Assembly (NCBI RefSeq): GCF_031755915.1
Contig: NC_083388.1
Coordinates: forward strand, 17,510,001-17,574,000
Direction of reading: 5' to 3'
Length of the DNA stretch: 64,000 nt
From: Ziziphus jujuba
Lineage: Eukaryota; Streptophyta; Magnoliopsida; Rosales; Rhamnaceae
The translations under genes were made by a program, and so were the position numbers. The notes below the pieces were generated by a model, which saw only the letters and a program-made list of their open reading frames with translations, was not told the origin of the DNA and did no database searches. Below are positions 37,958 through 50,506 of this stretch, in pieces. Every line of letters starts with the position of its first letter. The first letter of the stretch is position 1.

Positions 37958-38400
37958 CTCCTATCCAGGATTCTGAATAAAATTATCTAGTAGCATTTTA
38001 TTATTGATAATAAGATAATAATAGACAAATTATCATACTAAACCCAAAAATTGAAAATTTTGTTCAAAATTTTGGGTAAAAGACTTCTTATATAAAAATT
38101 TATCTATTTATTTATTATTTGGCATAACATTTGATTATATATAATTTATGAGACATGTTATTAGCAAAATTATTTATACGTGTATATTTTTTTCATTTCC
38201 CAATTATGTGTATATATATATATATATATATGATATGTGGACAACAATCACTGGTGGACAATTTAATTTTAAACCCACCTCTCCGATGAGAAAGAAGCTC
38301 ATGGTTCCAAAGGTCCAAATCAACTTCACCAGTCACAGCTGCTAGCCCCACTGTCTCAGTCCTACTGGATCTGTAATATACGTGTATAGACATATACATA
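36841..38400. other. Spacer upstream of the PMR5-like gene
   Basis: No coding gene seen. It contains a less AT-rich patch at about 37380-37860 that could be old gene or promoter sequence, (TA)n tracts at about 37857-37876, 37922-37954 and 38212-38231, and a hairpin-forming inverted repeat at 37824-37896. Confidence 0.45.
37824..37896. repeat. Inverted repeat with a (TA)n-rich loop
   Basis: GTATGCTTTTGGTGACT at 37824-37840 is mirrored by AAATGTCACCAAAAGCACAC ending at 37896. The two arms give a stem of about 13-15 bp around an AT-only loop of about 40 bp. Confidence 0.65.
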
Positions 38401-38403
38401 GCT

Positions 38404-38409
38404 CACGTG
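38404..38409 (+). promoter_or_regulatory. CACGTG G-box upstream of the PMR5-like gene
   Basis: A perfect palindromic CACGTG lies 216 bp before the first possible start codon, within the likely promoter. G-boxes bind bZIP and bHLH factors. Only the match is observed. Confidence 0.4.
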
Positions 38410-38619
38410 AACCCATCTTAGCTAACCTTCACATGTACATTACAAAACCAGCAAAACCCACAAACCCATTTTATAATACAAGATTTCAAACAAAGCCAAA
38501 GCCCCCCCTCCTTTTTCCTATTACAAAGTCCCACCCATCTATCTTTCTCTCTGCCCTTTTATTTTTCCTTTTTCCCAATCTTTGCTTTCTCTTTCCTTTC
38601 CTTTCCTTCCACCCAAAAT

Positions 38620-39760
38620 ATGCTAACCCCTGCAAGAATGGCTCTTCTTCATTCTCATTCTCCATCTTCTGTGTCTTATTCTGTGTCATGTTTTGCAATT
38701 TTGTGCTTGGTTTTCTTGGTTCAATTTCATATAGCTTCCTCAGCTTTGATAATGAGCTTGAAGAACCACCATAACAACAACAAGCACCCTAGAAGAAGCC
38801 CAATGTTCCAAACCAACCAAACAAGTTGTGCGTTGTTTGCCGGAACTTGGGTCCGTGATGACACATACCCATTGTACCAATACGCAAACTGTCCCATCAT
38901 AGATGCCGAATTCAATTGCCAAATGTACGGTCGTCCTGATTCCGATTATCTTAAATATCGTTGGAGACCCATCAATTGTGAGCTTCCCAGGTAAAAAAAA
39001 AAAAAAATGTTTCCAATTTTATGGGTTTTGTTTTGTTTTGTTTTGTTTTTTTTGGGTGATTTTGTGTTTGTGTTGGGTTTACAGAGAGTATGTGACTTTA
39101 ATTTGATGTAGCATTTTCATGGTAGGTTCAATGGGCTAGAGTTTTTGCTGAAAATGAAAGGGAAAACTGTGATGTTTGTTGGAGACTCACTAGGAAGGAA
39201 TCAGTGGGAGTCTTTGATTTGCTTGGTTGCGGCTTCAGCTCCCAGCAGTCAAACACAGATGATCAGAGGAGATCCTCTCTCAACGTTTAAGTTCTTGGTG
39301 AGCCTTTTCTATTCTTTTTCTTAAATTTATTTGTTTAAGCTTGTGTGTGATCTGGTTTTTAAGTTCCACTACTTTGAATGCATCTTGAAAATATGTTTTC
39401 CAAAAGTAATTTTTGAAAACAGCCCGGCTCATTATCCCAAAAAAAATAAAATAAAAGGAAATATATACATATATATATATATATTTTTTTTTTTGGCTCT
39501 GTTTGGAAGTTTGGTATTTTCGAAAAGAAAAACCCATTAAAAAACAGTGTCTTTTTAAATTTTGTGAATTATGTTAAGTTTTTCGACCTTTTTGTTTTTT
39601 TTCAGAAATATCCACATTTCCGTCCAATATATAAGCTACATATTTCCAAGAGCTTTTTACTAAACCATATCAAATAAATGTTCACCAACGCATTTATTTA
39701 TTTTTTTAACTCCATATTTGTTGTTTTCGAAAAGGGGCAAAACTATATAATTAATGCCTT

Positions 39761-39795
<35 letters not shown>

Positions 39796-40801
39796 TGTGT
39801 AAACGCCATATAATTAATGCTTGATTTCTAGTTTGTAGCAGCCTGAAATTTCTTTTGACATGGAAAATTGATTTCAAAGTTCCAAACTTCTAAGCATAAT
39901 TTAAAAAAAAAAAAAAAAGGGGAAAAAATGTGGTTTTGGAGGAATCCAAAAGTAGCGTCTACTATTATTCTTTTGGCCACAGTTTTGCTTGCCGGCTGTA
40001 AGACATTGGCCTCGCGATTTTGTCCACAAAAAGTGTGCTATCAAACAGAGCATATATGTGTACATCAAAAACAGCCTTAATGGGTTTTGCTACTCTACAA
40101 ACAGGACTACGGTGTGTCCATTTCTTACTACCGAGCTCCATACCTCGTGGACATTGATGTGATGCAGGGCAAAAGAATCCTACGGCTGGATTACATTTCC
40201 GGCAACGGAAATGCCTGGCTGAATGCCGATGTGATTTCCTTTAACACCGGTCACTGGTGGACTCACCAAGGGTCCCTCCAAGGGTACTTTACAATTATTT
40301 TTATTTAATGAAATTGAAGAATTTTTTAATTTTTGGATACATATTATATAGTTTGTATTGGAAACCTATTACTAATATAGCAAATGTTTAAGGGTTATCA
40401 TTTCCAAGTGGCTAATATTTTTTAATTACTAATTGAGGTAACACCTTAAGTGCATGTCCATATTAACACGATTTCATTTTATGTTAGAAATAGAAATATG
40501 TTTCCTACTAACATAATTCTGTAATAGATTACTCTGATTTGTTTTCTTTTTTTTTTTTTTTTTTTTTTGGGGTAATTTCTGATTTGTTTGTTACACATGA
40601 CAATAGTGTTTGGTAATTTGAATATGGTAACGTGTTAGGTGGGATTACATGGAATCAGGAGGGAAATATTACCGAGACATGGATAGAGTTTCTGCTTTGG
40701 AGACGGGGCTTAGAACATGGGCCAATTGGGTTGACTCCAACATTGACAGAACCAGAACCAGTGTATTCTTCCTTTCTATTTCTCCTACACACTATGAGTG
40801 A

Positions 40802-40838
<37 letters not shown>

Positions 40839-41977
40839 AATTGAATTTTACAAAATTCTAGGCTTCATTATTGGGTGTTAGAGTTTTGAGCTGTTAGCGC
40901 GAAGCACAAGATTTTAAGTCCCATGCTTTTTAGGTATATTTTGCTTTGCAAGTTGGCCTAGCTTATGTTTTTTATTTCTTGTATTTTTATTTTTTTTGCT
41001 TTGGAGGTCCCCAATTTCTCCCAGCTGGATCCACAACTTTCTTTTGCCCTATAAAACTTCAACATTTATTACACTGCAATAGGTAAAACGCCTCTGACAT
41101 GTTTCTTTTCTGAGGAAGGGAGGTTTTTCATGTGTTGTGGAGCTTACGAAAATGTTGACAATGATAGCTTAAAAATAAAACAATAATACTTTTTTTTTTT
41201 TTTTTCCGCTAACAACAAAGAAAAATACTTACATACGTATACACCACGTTTTTATGTCGGTAGCCCAATAACATTATTGTCATTTTATTTTTTTATTTTT
41301 GATAAAAACATTATTGTTATTTTAGGGCCTGTATTTTCTTTGTGTACCATTAATTTTTATCATTCATACCCCTATATAAAAGTATGGTGGACATTTTCAA
41401 AACTAAAAAGGGGGGTCCTGGGCATGGGAAAAAAGTCTCCACATCTCTATATTCTAAGAAACAATAACCACCTAATTAGACCCTAAAGGATTGACCTATT
41501 AGTTGTGACATATGGATAGACATGCCAAATTATAATTATTATTATTATTATTATTATTATTATTTTTCCAAAAAAGTATAGATAGAAAAATAATTATATG
41601 GTATAAATGATTGAATTATATATGAATGTGATAGCCCAAGCGAATGGAATGGTGGAGCAAGTAATGCAGCAACAACAAAGAACTGTTATGGTGAAACGGC
41701 ACCGATGACAGGGACCACAAAGTACCCAACAGGGGCATACTCGGACCAAATGAGGGTGCTTGACACAGTTATAAGGGACATGAGAGGCCCTGCATATTTA
41801 ATGGACATAACCATGCTTTCTCAGCTTAGAAAAGATGGTCACCCTTCTATTTATAGCGGTGATTTGAGCCCGGAGCAGCGAGCTAACCCTGCTCGCTCTG
41901 CTGATTGTAGCCATTGGTGTCTTCCTGGATTGCCTGATACTTGGAACCAGCTTTTCTATACTGCTTTATTTTACTGA
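38620..41977 (+). CDS. PMR5: PMR5-type TBL polysaccharide O-acetyltransferase (5 exons)
   Basis: Exons: 38620-38990, 39126-39297, 40105-40283, 40639-40797, 41635-41977; all GT-AG and in phase, 407 aa. A second in-frame ATG at 38638 would give 401 aa, nearer the usual PMR5 length, so the true start is open. A hydrophobic signal-anchor near residues 20-45 is followed by the TBL domain, GTWVRDDTYPLY...CQMYGRPDSDYLKYRW. The PC-esterase domain follows, with the GDS nucleophile motif FVGDSLGRNQWESL and the C-terminal DxxH motif DCSHWCLPGLPDTWN. TBL proteins act in the Golgi or secretory path and acetylate cell-wall polymers. Arabidopsis PMR5, whose loss gives powdery mildew resistance, acts on pectin. 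The 'SALI.SLK' N-terminal context and the end of the protein suggest a PMR5 orthologue. Confidence 0.92.
40805..40834 (+). repeat. (TC)n microsatellite at the start of intron 4
   Basis: A run of 15 TC units begins 8 bp inside intron 4 of the PMR5-like gene, directly after the donor gtgagt at 40798. A second microsatellite, about nine ATT units, lies near 41533-41562 in the same intron. Confidence 0.9.
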
Positions 41978-42440
41978 TAATGTTATATGTAAGTTTATTC
42001 TATAGTTCATTTTTTGGTCAGATATTAAATGTTTGGAGAGGGTGACAAAGTTACATCCCTCCGCTCTCTCTATCTTGTAAAGTAATATTGCAGAATATTT
42101 GTTAGTCTCAGAATTCAGAAAGTAATGTTCTAATTTGCTTATTCCTATTTTTTATAGATAATATATTGATTGTTAATTTAGCCATTTTTTTTGGGTACTA
42201 TTTGTTTAGCTATTATTCTCTTCTTGTTTCAGACATGTTCATTTTTGTTGCTTTAGAGCTTTTTTATTTGTTTGGCCATAATTCTCTTCCTGTTTCAGAT
42301 ATATTCACTTTTGTAGCTTTAGAGTTTTTATTTTATTATTATTATTATTATTATTATTATAAAAATAGATTAGTGGATAACAAAATGTGAAAGACTGAAT
42401 AAAACTATTTCTAATTTTATAGAAAGAGACAAAAACAAAA

Positions 42441-42512
42441 GTGGCTGTAGTTTAGTGGTAAGAATTCCACGTTGTGGCCGTGGAGACCTGGGCTCGAATC
42501 CCAGCAGCCACA
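42441..42512 (+). tRNA. tRNA-His (anticodon GTG)
   Basis: A complete cloverleaf can be drawn. The acceptor stem pairs GTGGCTG (42441-42447) with CAGCCAC (42505-42511), with discriminator A at 42512. The anticodon stem is CCACG/CGTGG around loop TTGTGGC, with GTG at 42474-42476. The T arm is CTGGG/CCCAG around TTCGAAT-type loop bases (GCTCGAATC). There is no intron. A T-run starting about 5 bp downstream fits RNA polymerase III termination. Unusually for tRNAs, the extra 5' G of tRNA-His is normally added after transcription, and the gene as expected does not need to encode it. It lies 463 bp after the PMR5-like stop codon. Confidence 0.96.
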
Positions 42513-42529
42513 GAGGTTTTTCTTAATTA

Positions 42530-43154
42530 GTTTTTCTTTTGTGAAAAACCAAAACTTTAGGCCCAGAAGTTCACCTACAGATGGGCACCAAACCGGTTAT
42601 ACTAAAGCCCGGTAAACAGATTGGGCTGACACTAAGGAAAATTCTATAAAAAACACACTAGTTTTTTTTTTTTTTTTTTGGGTCAAAATACAACACACTA
42701 TAGGTTGGAATTAACATTTTTTTTTTTTGTTTTGTTTTTGGAAGACCAAAATTGATTACGTAGTTTAGGAATGCGTATAGATTTATTTGGCCCTTTTTAA
42801 AATGCTTTTTGCCGACATTGCTATTTCGTGCCTTCTTTGTAGTCAAATAGGTTGCAACTTGCAAAAACCTGAGAACAAACATTTGAAAACTTAAGATTGC
42901 TCAACAGACATTTTGCACACCAAAAAATAAGACATTTTGCTCAGAGTAATGGACAAAAGGAGCAAGAAAACTACTTTGGGAAACATGGTTTATCATGGAA
43001 AATGAAGTTGGGTTTGAAACTATATCTGGTTGAAGGAGAATCCATTTCATTGAAGAAGTAAAGGAGACAAGAGTTTTCCACAGATCTTGTTCCAGTTCAG
43101 AAAATTTTGGAGGATCACAGACTCACAGTTAAGAAAACATATTGATCAAGAAAA

Positions 43155-43189
<35 letters not shown>

Positions 43190-43580
43190 GTAAAAAGAAC
43201 AACAAAGGAAATTGACTGAAATTTTTCAAAAGGGGAAATTTTCAACATATTTTTAGTTTTCTCCCAAAGAAAGAGTTCCTTCTAAAAACGAAATGAGAAA
43301 CTTTCTTGGAATATAGTTCCTTGGAAATCTTAATACATATTGGTTACTTATCGATCTTAATTAGACTAATTATGTACTGATTATTAATACCTGAGAAAAA
43401 TGTTCACCATGTGTCAACTTTGAGGATGATCTACATAACATGTGCGAAGATTTTTAAATGGTACTTCAACAGCTATAATTATTTTACTTCTAATCAAAAT
43501 TTTCCTTTGACTGAAATAGATATACCAGTTTTCAATATTCATAGTTATTGATGAGAGAAAAAGAGTAGTTCTTGATGGTT

Positions 43581-43621
<41 letters not shown>

Positions 43622-43990
43622 AAAAAAAGGTTGTTATTGATGGATGAAGACCAACCCATTAGTGAAATTGAAAATGTAGGGTACTCAAGAGGGACTAGAT
43701 CATTGATTTCAACCTTTCCAAGGAAATAGAAAGAAGATACAAGTAGAAAGAGATAGAGAAGGGAGAACAAAAATCTCCCTTTTTATCTTATACACAAACT
43801 GAAATATAACACAATATTGAAGGAGAACACATATTAATAACACAATATTTTCAAGCCACTAGAGTACTTTTCTCAACCTTGTACATATTTGTCTATATGG
43901 TATAACATAAAACCACTGCAGAGTCGTCTCCAATCTTGGGTAAGGTAGATTCTAGCCTCAAATGGGCATTGTGCTATTCCAATCTCCAGC
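42530..43990. other. Spacer between tRNA-His and asparagine synthetase 3' end
   Basis: No gene is supported. The part from about 43760 to 43997 is probably the 3' untranslated region and terminator of the minus-strand asparagine synthetase gene. The stretch contains a (AT)n tract at 43158-43184 and the C29A17 junction at 43583-43628. Confidence 0.5.
43583..43628. repeat. C29 homopolymer joined to A17
   Basis: An uninterrupted run of 29 C followed at once by 17 A. The minus strand carries G29, which can form quadruplex structures. It lies about 370 bp beyond the stop codon of the asparagine synthetase gene. Shorter C-A junctions of the same kind occur at 1596-1621. Confidence 0.9.
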
Positions 43991-43997
43991 TATCATA

Positions 43998-46900
43998 TCA
44001 GCTTCGGATTTCAACTCCCGGGGCGCTCACTGTAATTTGAGGTACATTGTTGATGATCTCTGGTTGCAAATTGTTCGCAGAAGCAGCCTGGTTTTCATAT
44101 GCTGAAACATGAACTCCCAAAGCAGCCCTTCCAGAAGGATCAAGATTGTTAGACCATGCAGCATCCCACTCAACAGCTTTGGCTGTGCTACATGCAACAC
44201 TAGCTCCTCCAGGGACAGTAAGCCTGGCCGAGTTCTATCGAACCAGATGAGGGAAAGATGAAAATTAGCAAGTTAGTTCGGTATGTTGCTCATGAATCAT
44301 GAAAAGTGCAGCAAAAAAGGGATTATCATTCATTATACAACATATCATAGTCTCTTTAAGCATTACCTGTGGGAAGAACCTCTCGAAAATCATTCGGTAG
44401 TAGTAGGCTTCTTTTGTGGTGGGAGTGTTATGGGGGAAGATGTGTGCAGCATTAAGCATCATTTTGTCATTCACCTGTACATATAAAATTGATCAATATA
44501 ATTTTCCATTCAAATTGAACCGCCTTTTGTACATTCTGAAAGAAAATTAGATGTGATGAAAAATATTAACCAAAAAGGGAAAAAATACATAATGAAAACA
44601 AAAGGTTATATAATCTATACATGTTGATCAGCATGAGCCTTGAGGCCATCGATCCAACTGTAACCGACCCCATCACTAAATTGTTCCTTCTGCCTGTACA
44701 GAATGTGCTGCAGGGTAAAAAAAAAAAAAAAAAAACAGAACATATTAATCAACTCCTTATATTATATAAAATATAAGAGGCATCGTCTAGCACTACTAGG
44801 CATTGGAAAAAGATTTTATACCTTTGGCAGATAGGGATGCTTCTCATCATCAAAGGCCCTCCTGAGAATCCATTTTTCGATTCTTCCTTCATCTCTTTTA
44901 ATCTGAAATGGATCAAAAATCTTTTTGTAAACCTGGCCAAAAACCCTTATGTGATTAATCATCTAAAAATCAATCAATTCCATCTGTTTCATACCATTTT
45001 GAACTCTGGATCAATGTCCATTGCAACCCTGATAAATTCTTTGTCTAAAAAGGGGACTCGAGCTTCCAAACCCCATGCTGAAGTTGACTTGTTAGCCCTC
45101 TGGCAGTCATACATGTGCAGTGCCTTAATCTGTGTGTAAAAAGAACATAAAATTTCTTGTTATCTCCTATAACTCATATACCAGTGTTGGCAATTATTGT
45201 TCTATATGAGATGAACAAAATAAAGCCGTACATACCTTGCGGCAAGTTTCACGGTGGAACTCTTCCTTGTTGGGTGCCTTATGGAAGTACAAATATCCCC
45301 CAAAAATCTCATCAGAGCCTTCACCTGAGATAACCATCTTCACTCCTAGCGATTTGATCTTACGAGACATGAGAAACATTGGGGTGCTAGCCCTAATTGT
45401 GGTAACATCATATGTTTCAATGTGGTAAATAACATCTTCAATGGCATCAATACCGTCCTGTTATATGCCAAATCCAAATGAGTTACTATTTGGCTTCTCA
45501 AAAGAAGAGGAACTTGCTTTTTTCTAAAAATAACATGCATGTTACCTGGACGGTGAAATGGAACTCATGGTGAACTGTTCCTAAATAATCTGCAACTTCC
45601 TTTGCAGCCTTCAGATCAGGTGAACCCTGCTCAGCATATAAAAACTAATATAAGGACTCAAGAAGTTCGTCTGAGCCAATTTTGGTAATTGAAAAACCAA
45701 GAAATTTCAAAGTCACCTCTAGCCCAACACAAAATGAATGGAGTTGTGCTCCCCATTGTTTGGCAGCTTTGGTGCCCGCCAAGTGTCTAGCAGTGATAGA
45801 AGCGACCAAAGAAGAATCCAAGCCACCAGAAAGAAGAACTCCAAATGGGACATCTGTCATCAACCTTTTGATCACAGCCTGCATTTAATACATGCAAAAG
45901 ATAAGTGGATCATACCATTTACAGAATTTATTCATCTGGGTTTTAACAGGTTTTAGACTCTTACATTCTCAAAAGCTTTTCTAAGAACAAGAGGATCATA
46001 TGGGGCTGATGGAATGGCCTCATTGAACCATGGAGGATTGTACCAACGCCTCATCCCACCTTGTTTGCTTGAGTACAGGTGACCAGGTGGGAAGGCTTCA
46101 AAATGTTCACAATCATCATTGAGTCCTTTCAGCTCTGATGAGATCCAAATTGAGCCTGAATATACACAAACATATTATTCAGCTCAAAATTGAAGACCAT
46201 CAAACAAAGCAAAAACAGAGTATAAGCCTAAAACAGAGTACTATATATCAACTATATTACCATCAAGGCCCCAGCCAATATAGAGGGAAGTGATTCCAAT
46301 AGCATCACGGGCAACGATGAAGCTATTGTCACGAGTATCAAGCAGCACAAAAGAGAACATGCCATCAAGCATGTCCACGAAATCTTCCCCATGCTCCTCA
46401 TACTACCACAGATAAATAAACAAAGAGTTAATAGGCAAAACCACTAAGAATTACGGCTACTTCATGTAGCAAAATTATCTTTGACCAAATTGAATGGTAA
46501 ATTACACCAAAAAGACTTAAAGTTACTTTCAATTAACCAAAAAAAAAAAAAAAAAAAAAAAAGCAAGAATGACCCACCAGGTGTGCAATAACATCACAGT
46601 CACTTCCAGTCCTGAACTTATGATTAGTGAGGCGCTTCCTCAACTCCTCGTGGTTATAAATTTCACCATTCACCTAAAGATTTCAAAACAAAGTTTAAAA
46701 AATCCTCGATATCTCTGTAAAAGGGGAAACTACTCTACTATATAGTATATCAAATAATGAAAAATACATCACTATCAGTGTAAATGTTAAGACGTAAAGC
46801 TAGCCTCTACCGTGACAACGACGGACTTGTCTTCATTGAAGAGGGGTTGGTCACCAGAAGCAGGATCTATAATGGCCAACCGTTGATGAGCCAAGAAAAA

Positions 46901-48042
46901 ATCTCCGTGCTGGTAAATACCACTCCAGTCTGGTCCACGGTGCTTCAATCTGTGATTTAACAACAATTACATGTACATTTTTTTTCAGTTCCAACTTTTT
47001 GTTCGTTCTTCCTAATACTCAATTAACTTTGCTGCCATATTCACTGGTAGTCCAAAAAACTGGACCCACCACCACTTCTTTTACCATAATTAATAAAAAT
47101 AACCAAATAAATAAATAAAAGTAAGGCTTATGGGATGACGATGGTTTAAATATTTTTATAATACCCATCATTAAAATTGCTAGAGATTCTTTAAACTGGG
47201 TCCCCATATATAATAGAGTGTATGAAAATGATATTCTATTATTCCCATCATCATAATAGAGTGATGGAATTGGTATTTTGAAGACTTTTTGATTGATCGA
47301 TTATAACTATAATATATTGGTTTCCAAAAAATAAAAAAACACTATAGTATATGTTTTATCAAATAATATAGTAGTTGACGTGACCAAATAATAAAATAAA
47401 ATAAATGGTTTTCTACTTTTTCTTTTTTTCTTCTTTTCTTTGTCTCTCTATTTAATCTGAAAATTTGCTATAAAAGGTAAGATAAATTGTGGGACCATAT
47501 AATTTGTAAGGTCGAGATTGAACTTTTTTCTTTTGAGGAATGATCATGATTGGATTATCATGGGAAAAAAAATTGTACTGGCTGTGAAATAATAAACCAT
47601 AGAAGATATCCAAAGTGAGCCATACTGCCATATCTATCTTCTGATCAAGATCAGATAATTCTTTTTTTTTTTTTGTTCTTTTAAACTTTGGATTATCAGA
47701 GAAAATGAATTTAAAAAACAAAAAATTTCAAACGAAAGAATATGCAACCGACTCTATGTTAACAAAGATTAGGCTTGCGTGCAACAACTAGTTACTAAAA
47801 ACAAAATTCAACCCCAAAAAAAACGCAAAGACAAAAAAAAGAAATTCTGGCTTGTCAATTCTCAAGAACCACGCTGAATTAGCATTATTATACTTTGTTG
47901 ATCAATAATTGAAACCCAAAAAAAAAAAAGAAAAAGCAGAGCAAGCGAAATGAGAAATTTGCCTGCGGGAAAGCTCAAGCACGCGAACCCTTTTGGCCTG
48001 AGAATCATCAGAGCAACCAAGAACGGCTAGTATTCCACACAT
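43998..48042 (-). CDS. ASN: Asparagine synthetase, glutamine-hydrolysing (13 exons, 586 aa)
   Basis: Exons, 5' to 3': 48042-47963, 46949-46811, 46673-46578, 46402-46261, 46155-45965, 45878-45717, 45626-45546, 45457-45236, 45129-44995, 44902-44822, 44707-44621, 44474-44367, 44234-43998; 1761 nt in phase. The protein transfers the amide nitrogen of glutamine to aspartate with ATP in the cytosol, making the main nitrogen-transport amide of plants. It begins MCGILAVLG, so Cys2 becomes the N-terminal nucleophile of the class II amidotransferase domain, with [17 protein letters not shown] and the GSDCD loop. The synthetase half has the pyrophosphate loop SGGLDSS at about residues 233-239 and [13 protein letters not shown]. 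The length is typical for plant ASN. Intron 1 appears to use a GC donor. The last residues are EIRS. Confidence 0.96.
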
Positions 48043-48252
48043 TTTGGTGGTTCAACAAAGATGTTCAAGTTGCAGAGCAGTGAGAAAAAATAAATGGTTA
48101 GAGAAAGAAAGAAGGTGTTTTTGAGGGTAATAAAAGAGAAAAAAAGAAAAAGAAAACAAGAGATGGAGAGAAACAAAGTGGTGGGAGTGGAAATAGGGAA
48201 GAGCAACACGTATTTTGGTTGAAGTAGTAATAAGATGGGAGCTAAAGCCACG

Positions 48253-48260
48253 TATTTATA
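48253..48260 (-). promoter_or_regulatory. TATA box of the asparagine synthetase gene
   Basis: TATAAATA on the minus strand, 211 bp before the start codon. A start site about 30 bp downstream would give a 5' untranslated region of roughly 180 nt, which is rich in C and T on the sense strand. No other TATA-like word is better placed. Confidence 0.6.
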
Positions 48261-48449
48261 AGCGAACTTAGATGAAAGAAAAAAAAAATAATAATAAAAA
48301 AAATAATTAATTAAGTGGCAGACAAAGCGGCGTCGTCTCCAAGAATAAGAATAACGGCATTCCTCCAATTTGGTACAAAGTGTTTCACCGCCTACTTGCT
48401 GAACCGGGGAATATACCTGGCCCACAGCCTCTGTCGTCTCCCACTTCGC

Positions 48450-48455
48450 CACGTG
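48450..48455 (-). promoter_or_regulatory. CACGTG G-box upstream of asparagine synthetase
   Basis: A perfect G-box about 190 bp upstream of the TATA box. Plant ASN genes are known to respond to light, sugar and stress through G-box-binding bZIP factors, so the site is a plausible control element. The match is seen; the role is inferred. Confidence 0.45.
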
Positions 48456-48639
48456 TTGTCACATGGTTGGCTGTTGATAACAATGCTTTCTTTTTGTGTA
48501 CCCAAAATAATCTCCAACTTTCACGGTGAAGTTTTATCCTGTTTTTGGTCTTTGCCAATGGGAGAAGACTGGGGAGGGAGAGAGTCTCTGTGTGTACTTT
48601 TTGGGGGTGGTTGCTGATTAAGCCCAACCTCTTTCTATT

Positions 48640-49624
48640 CTATTCTGACAAACAACAATAAATTTCCCCCTTTTTTTTTTTTTGGGTCAAAATCAATGTA
48701 CAAGTTTTTCAACCATCCACGTGTACTTTACTAGGACACTTGGGTCCCACTTTAACCTGCTGATTTGGCTTTCATTTCTGACTTTGATAAATAAACTATA
48801 TAACTAACCACTTTTCTGGGCCCAAAATGTAAAAATGAGTTAAGTAACCTAACCTCCTATCCAGATAAAAAATAAAAATAAAAAAAAAATTAAAAAAGGG
48901 GTAAAAAAAATAGCTTAGGTTTCTTTAGAATTATTAATAGTAACTACTATAAGGTAATATTCTATAATTAGAATAAAGAAAATACGTATATATCTTCTAG
49001 TGGGACCATAATTTTGGTTTTGGATAAACTCGTATTTTTCATTTTGACCATTGAAGAAGAGATCTAACCTGCCCTTAAAAAAAAAAAAAAAAGACAAAAA
49101 GAAGAAAAGAAAATGATATGTATGAATCACATGATTGTACACTGAAAATAAAGTCATATTATCTGTCCGAAAATAAATTGATAGATAAGCGCCAATTTGG
49201 AATAGTAGTAAAATTAGGTATCATTTGTTAAGTGATCTTTTTATTATTATTAAATTGTATATACTTTTTTTTTTTTTAAATTGTTTCTGAATGGTAATGA
49301 ATGGTAGTCATTTTTTAAATGTATCGGTTAATTATAAATGTGAATACAAAACAATTAAAGGAAACAAAATACATACAATTTAATAATAAATTTCATTTTA
49401 ATTTGAAATAAAAAATAACAATAAGGCATGTAATATGTATATGTGTGCATATATATATATATATACAGTTAATTAATATTTTGCAAACATAGAGTTTAAA
49501 TCAAAAAGTTGTATATATATTTCATTTTCATTTTGTTTATATACATCTCATTTCCATTTCCATTTTGTTTGTGGTATTATTTCAGGGATAGTAGCATATC
49601 TAATCCTCCATCATGTCCTAACAA

Positions 49625-49661
<37 letters not shown>

Positions 49662-50290
49662 CATATTTACATTAGGACAAATTAAATAGTTTTAATATTT
49701 GATTTTTTTTATTCATTAGATTATAATAAATGTTAAAATTTAAAATTTTAAAAATGATCAAATATAGGTTTCATGATATATTAAAACTCTATTTAAGAAA
49801 AATAAATCATCGATGATCTGGTGATTAATAATTGTGATTTAATATAAAACCTTTAATGCAATAGAAATATTGAAAAACAAAGTCTTGATATTAAATACTT
49901 AATATATATATATATATATACACACACAGCTATATTCAAATCAAATTCTTAATATTATGATTAATGTGTTAGATCGTATCAAAAACTAAAATTGAAATGT
50001 ATATTTATTAATCAATTGTTTCCGATAAAGTTTATTTTCTAACTATGATTTTATCATGTCTATATTTAATTACTATTTGAATTTTAAATATTCTTGTTTT
50101 AAATATTCTTGTTTGTTGATGTAAATAGAAAAATATATTATGCATTTAAAAATAAAAATTGACTTTCTAAAAAACAATAAATTTGTGTTCGTAAAATTAT
50201 TAACTTTTTATTTCTACCAACCAAAACAACGCTAACCAACAACTTATTGGTGCATACACAAACCTATTTATATATATACACACACACACA
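48640..50290. other. Upstream spacer with (AT)n tract, no gene seen
   Basis: AT-rich DNA with no supported coding region. It includes an (AT)n run at 49627-49659, (TA)n(CA)n at about 49904-49928, and (AT)(CA) repeats near 50267-50292. The open frames seen here are low-complexity. Confidence 0.5.
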
Positions 50291-50296
50291 CATATA

Positions 50297-50506
50297 GAGT
50301 CTATAATGCGGACGGTTCGTATACGAACCAAGAAAATTGATGACGGTTTTTAAAGAAACCATCATCAATTCTCGTTTATATGCAAGATAACTGATGATGA
50401 TTTTTTAAAAAATCATCGTTAATTTCCTTGATCCGCTTGTAAAAAAATCATCGTTAATTTCCTTGATCCACTTGTAAACCGTCCGTACCGTAGTATAGTT
50501 CTATAT
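50297..50506. mobile_element. Fold-back MITE-like element with an internal tandem repeat
   Basis: The left end (CTATAATGCGGACGGTTCGTA...) is imperfectly inverted in the right end (...AAACCGTCCGTACCGTAGTATAG). The arms GATGACGGTTTTT/AAAAAATCATCG pair around a centre near 50395. A unit of about 33 bp (aaaaaatcatcgttaatttcc...cttgt) is present twice in a row at about 50408-50476. No clear target duplication was found. The GCGGAC-containing ends recall the fold-back at 11361-11500. Confidence 0.5.

Noticed and set aside
39868..40080. 70-codon ORF in intron 2 of the PMR5-like gene
   Set aside because: It stops before exon 3, and the splice pattern on either side fits the TBL family exactly without it.
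45682..45956. Plus-strand ORFs across the asparagine synthetase exons
   Set aside because: Antisense shadows of exon 6 and its flanking introns.
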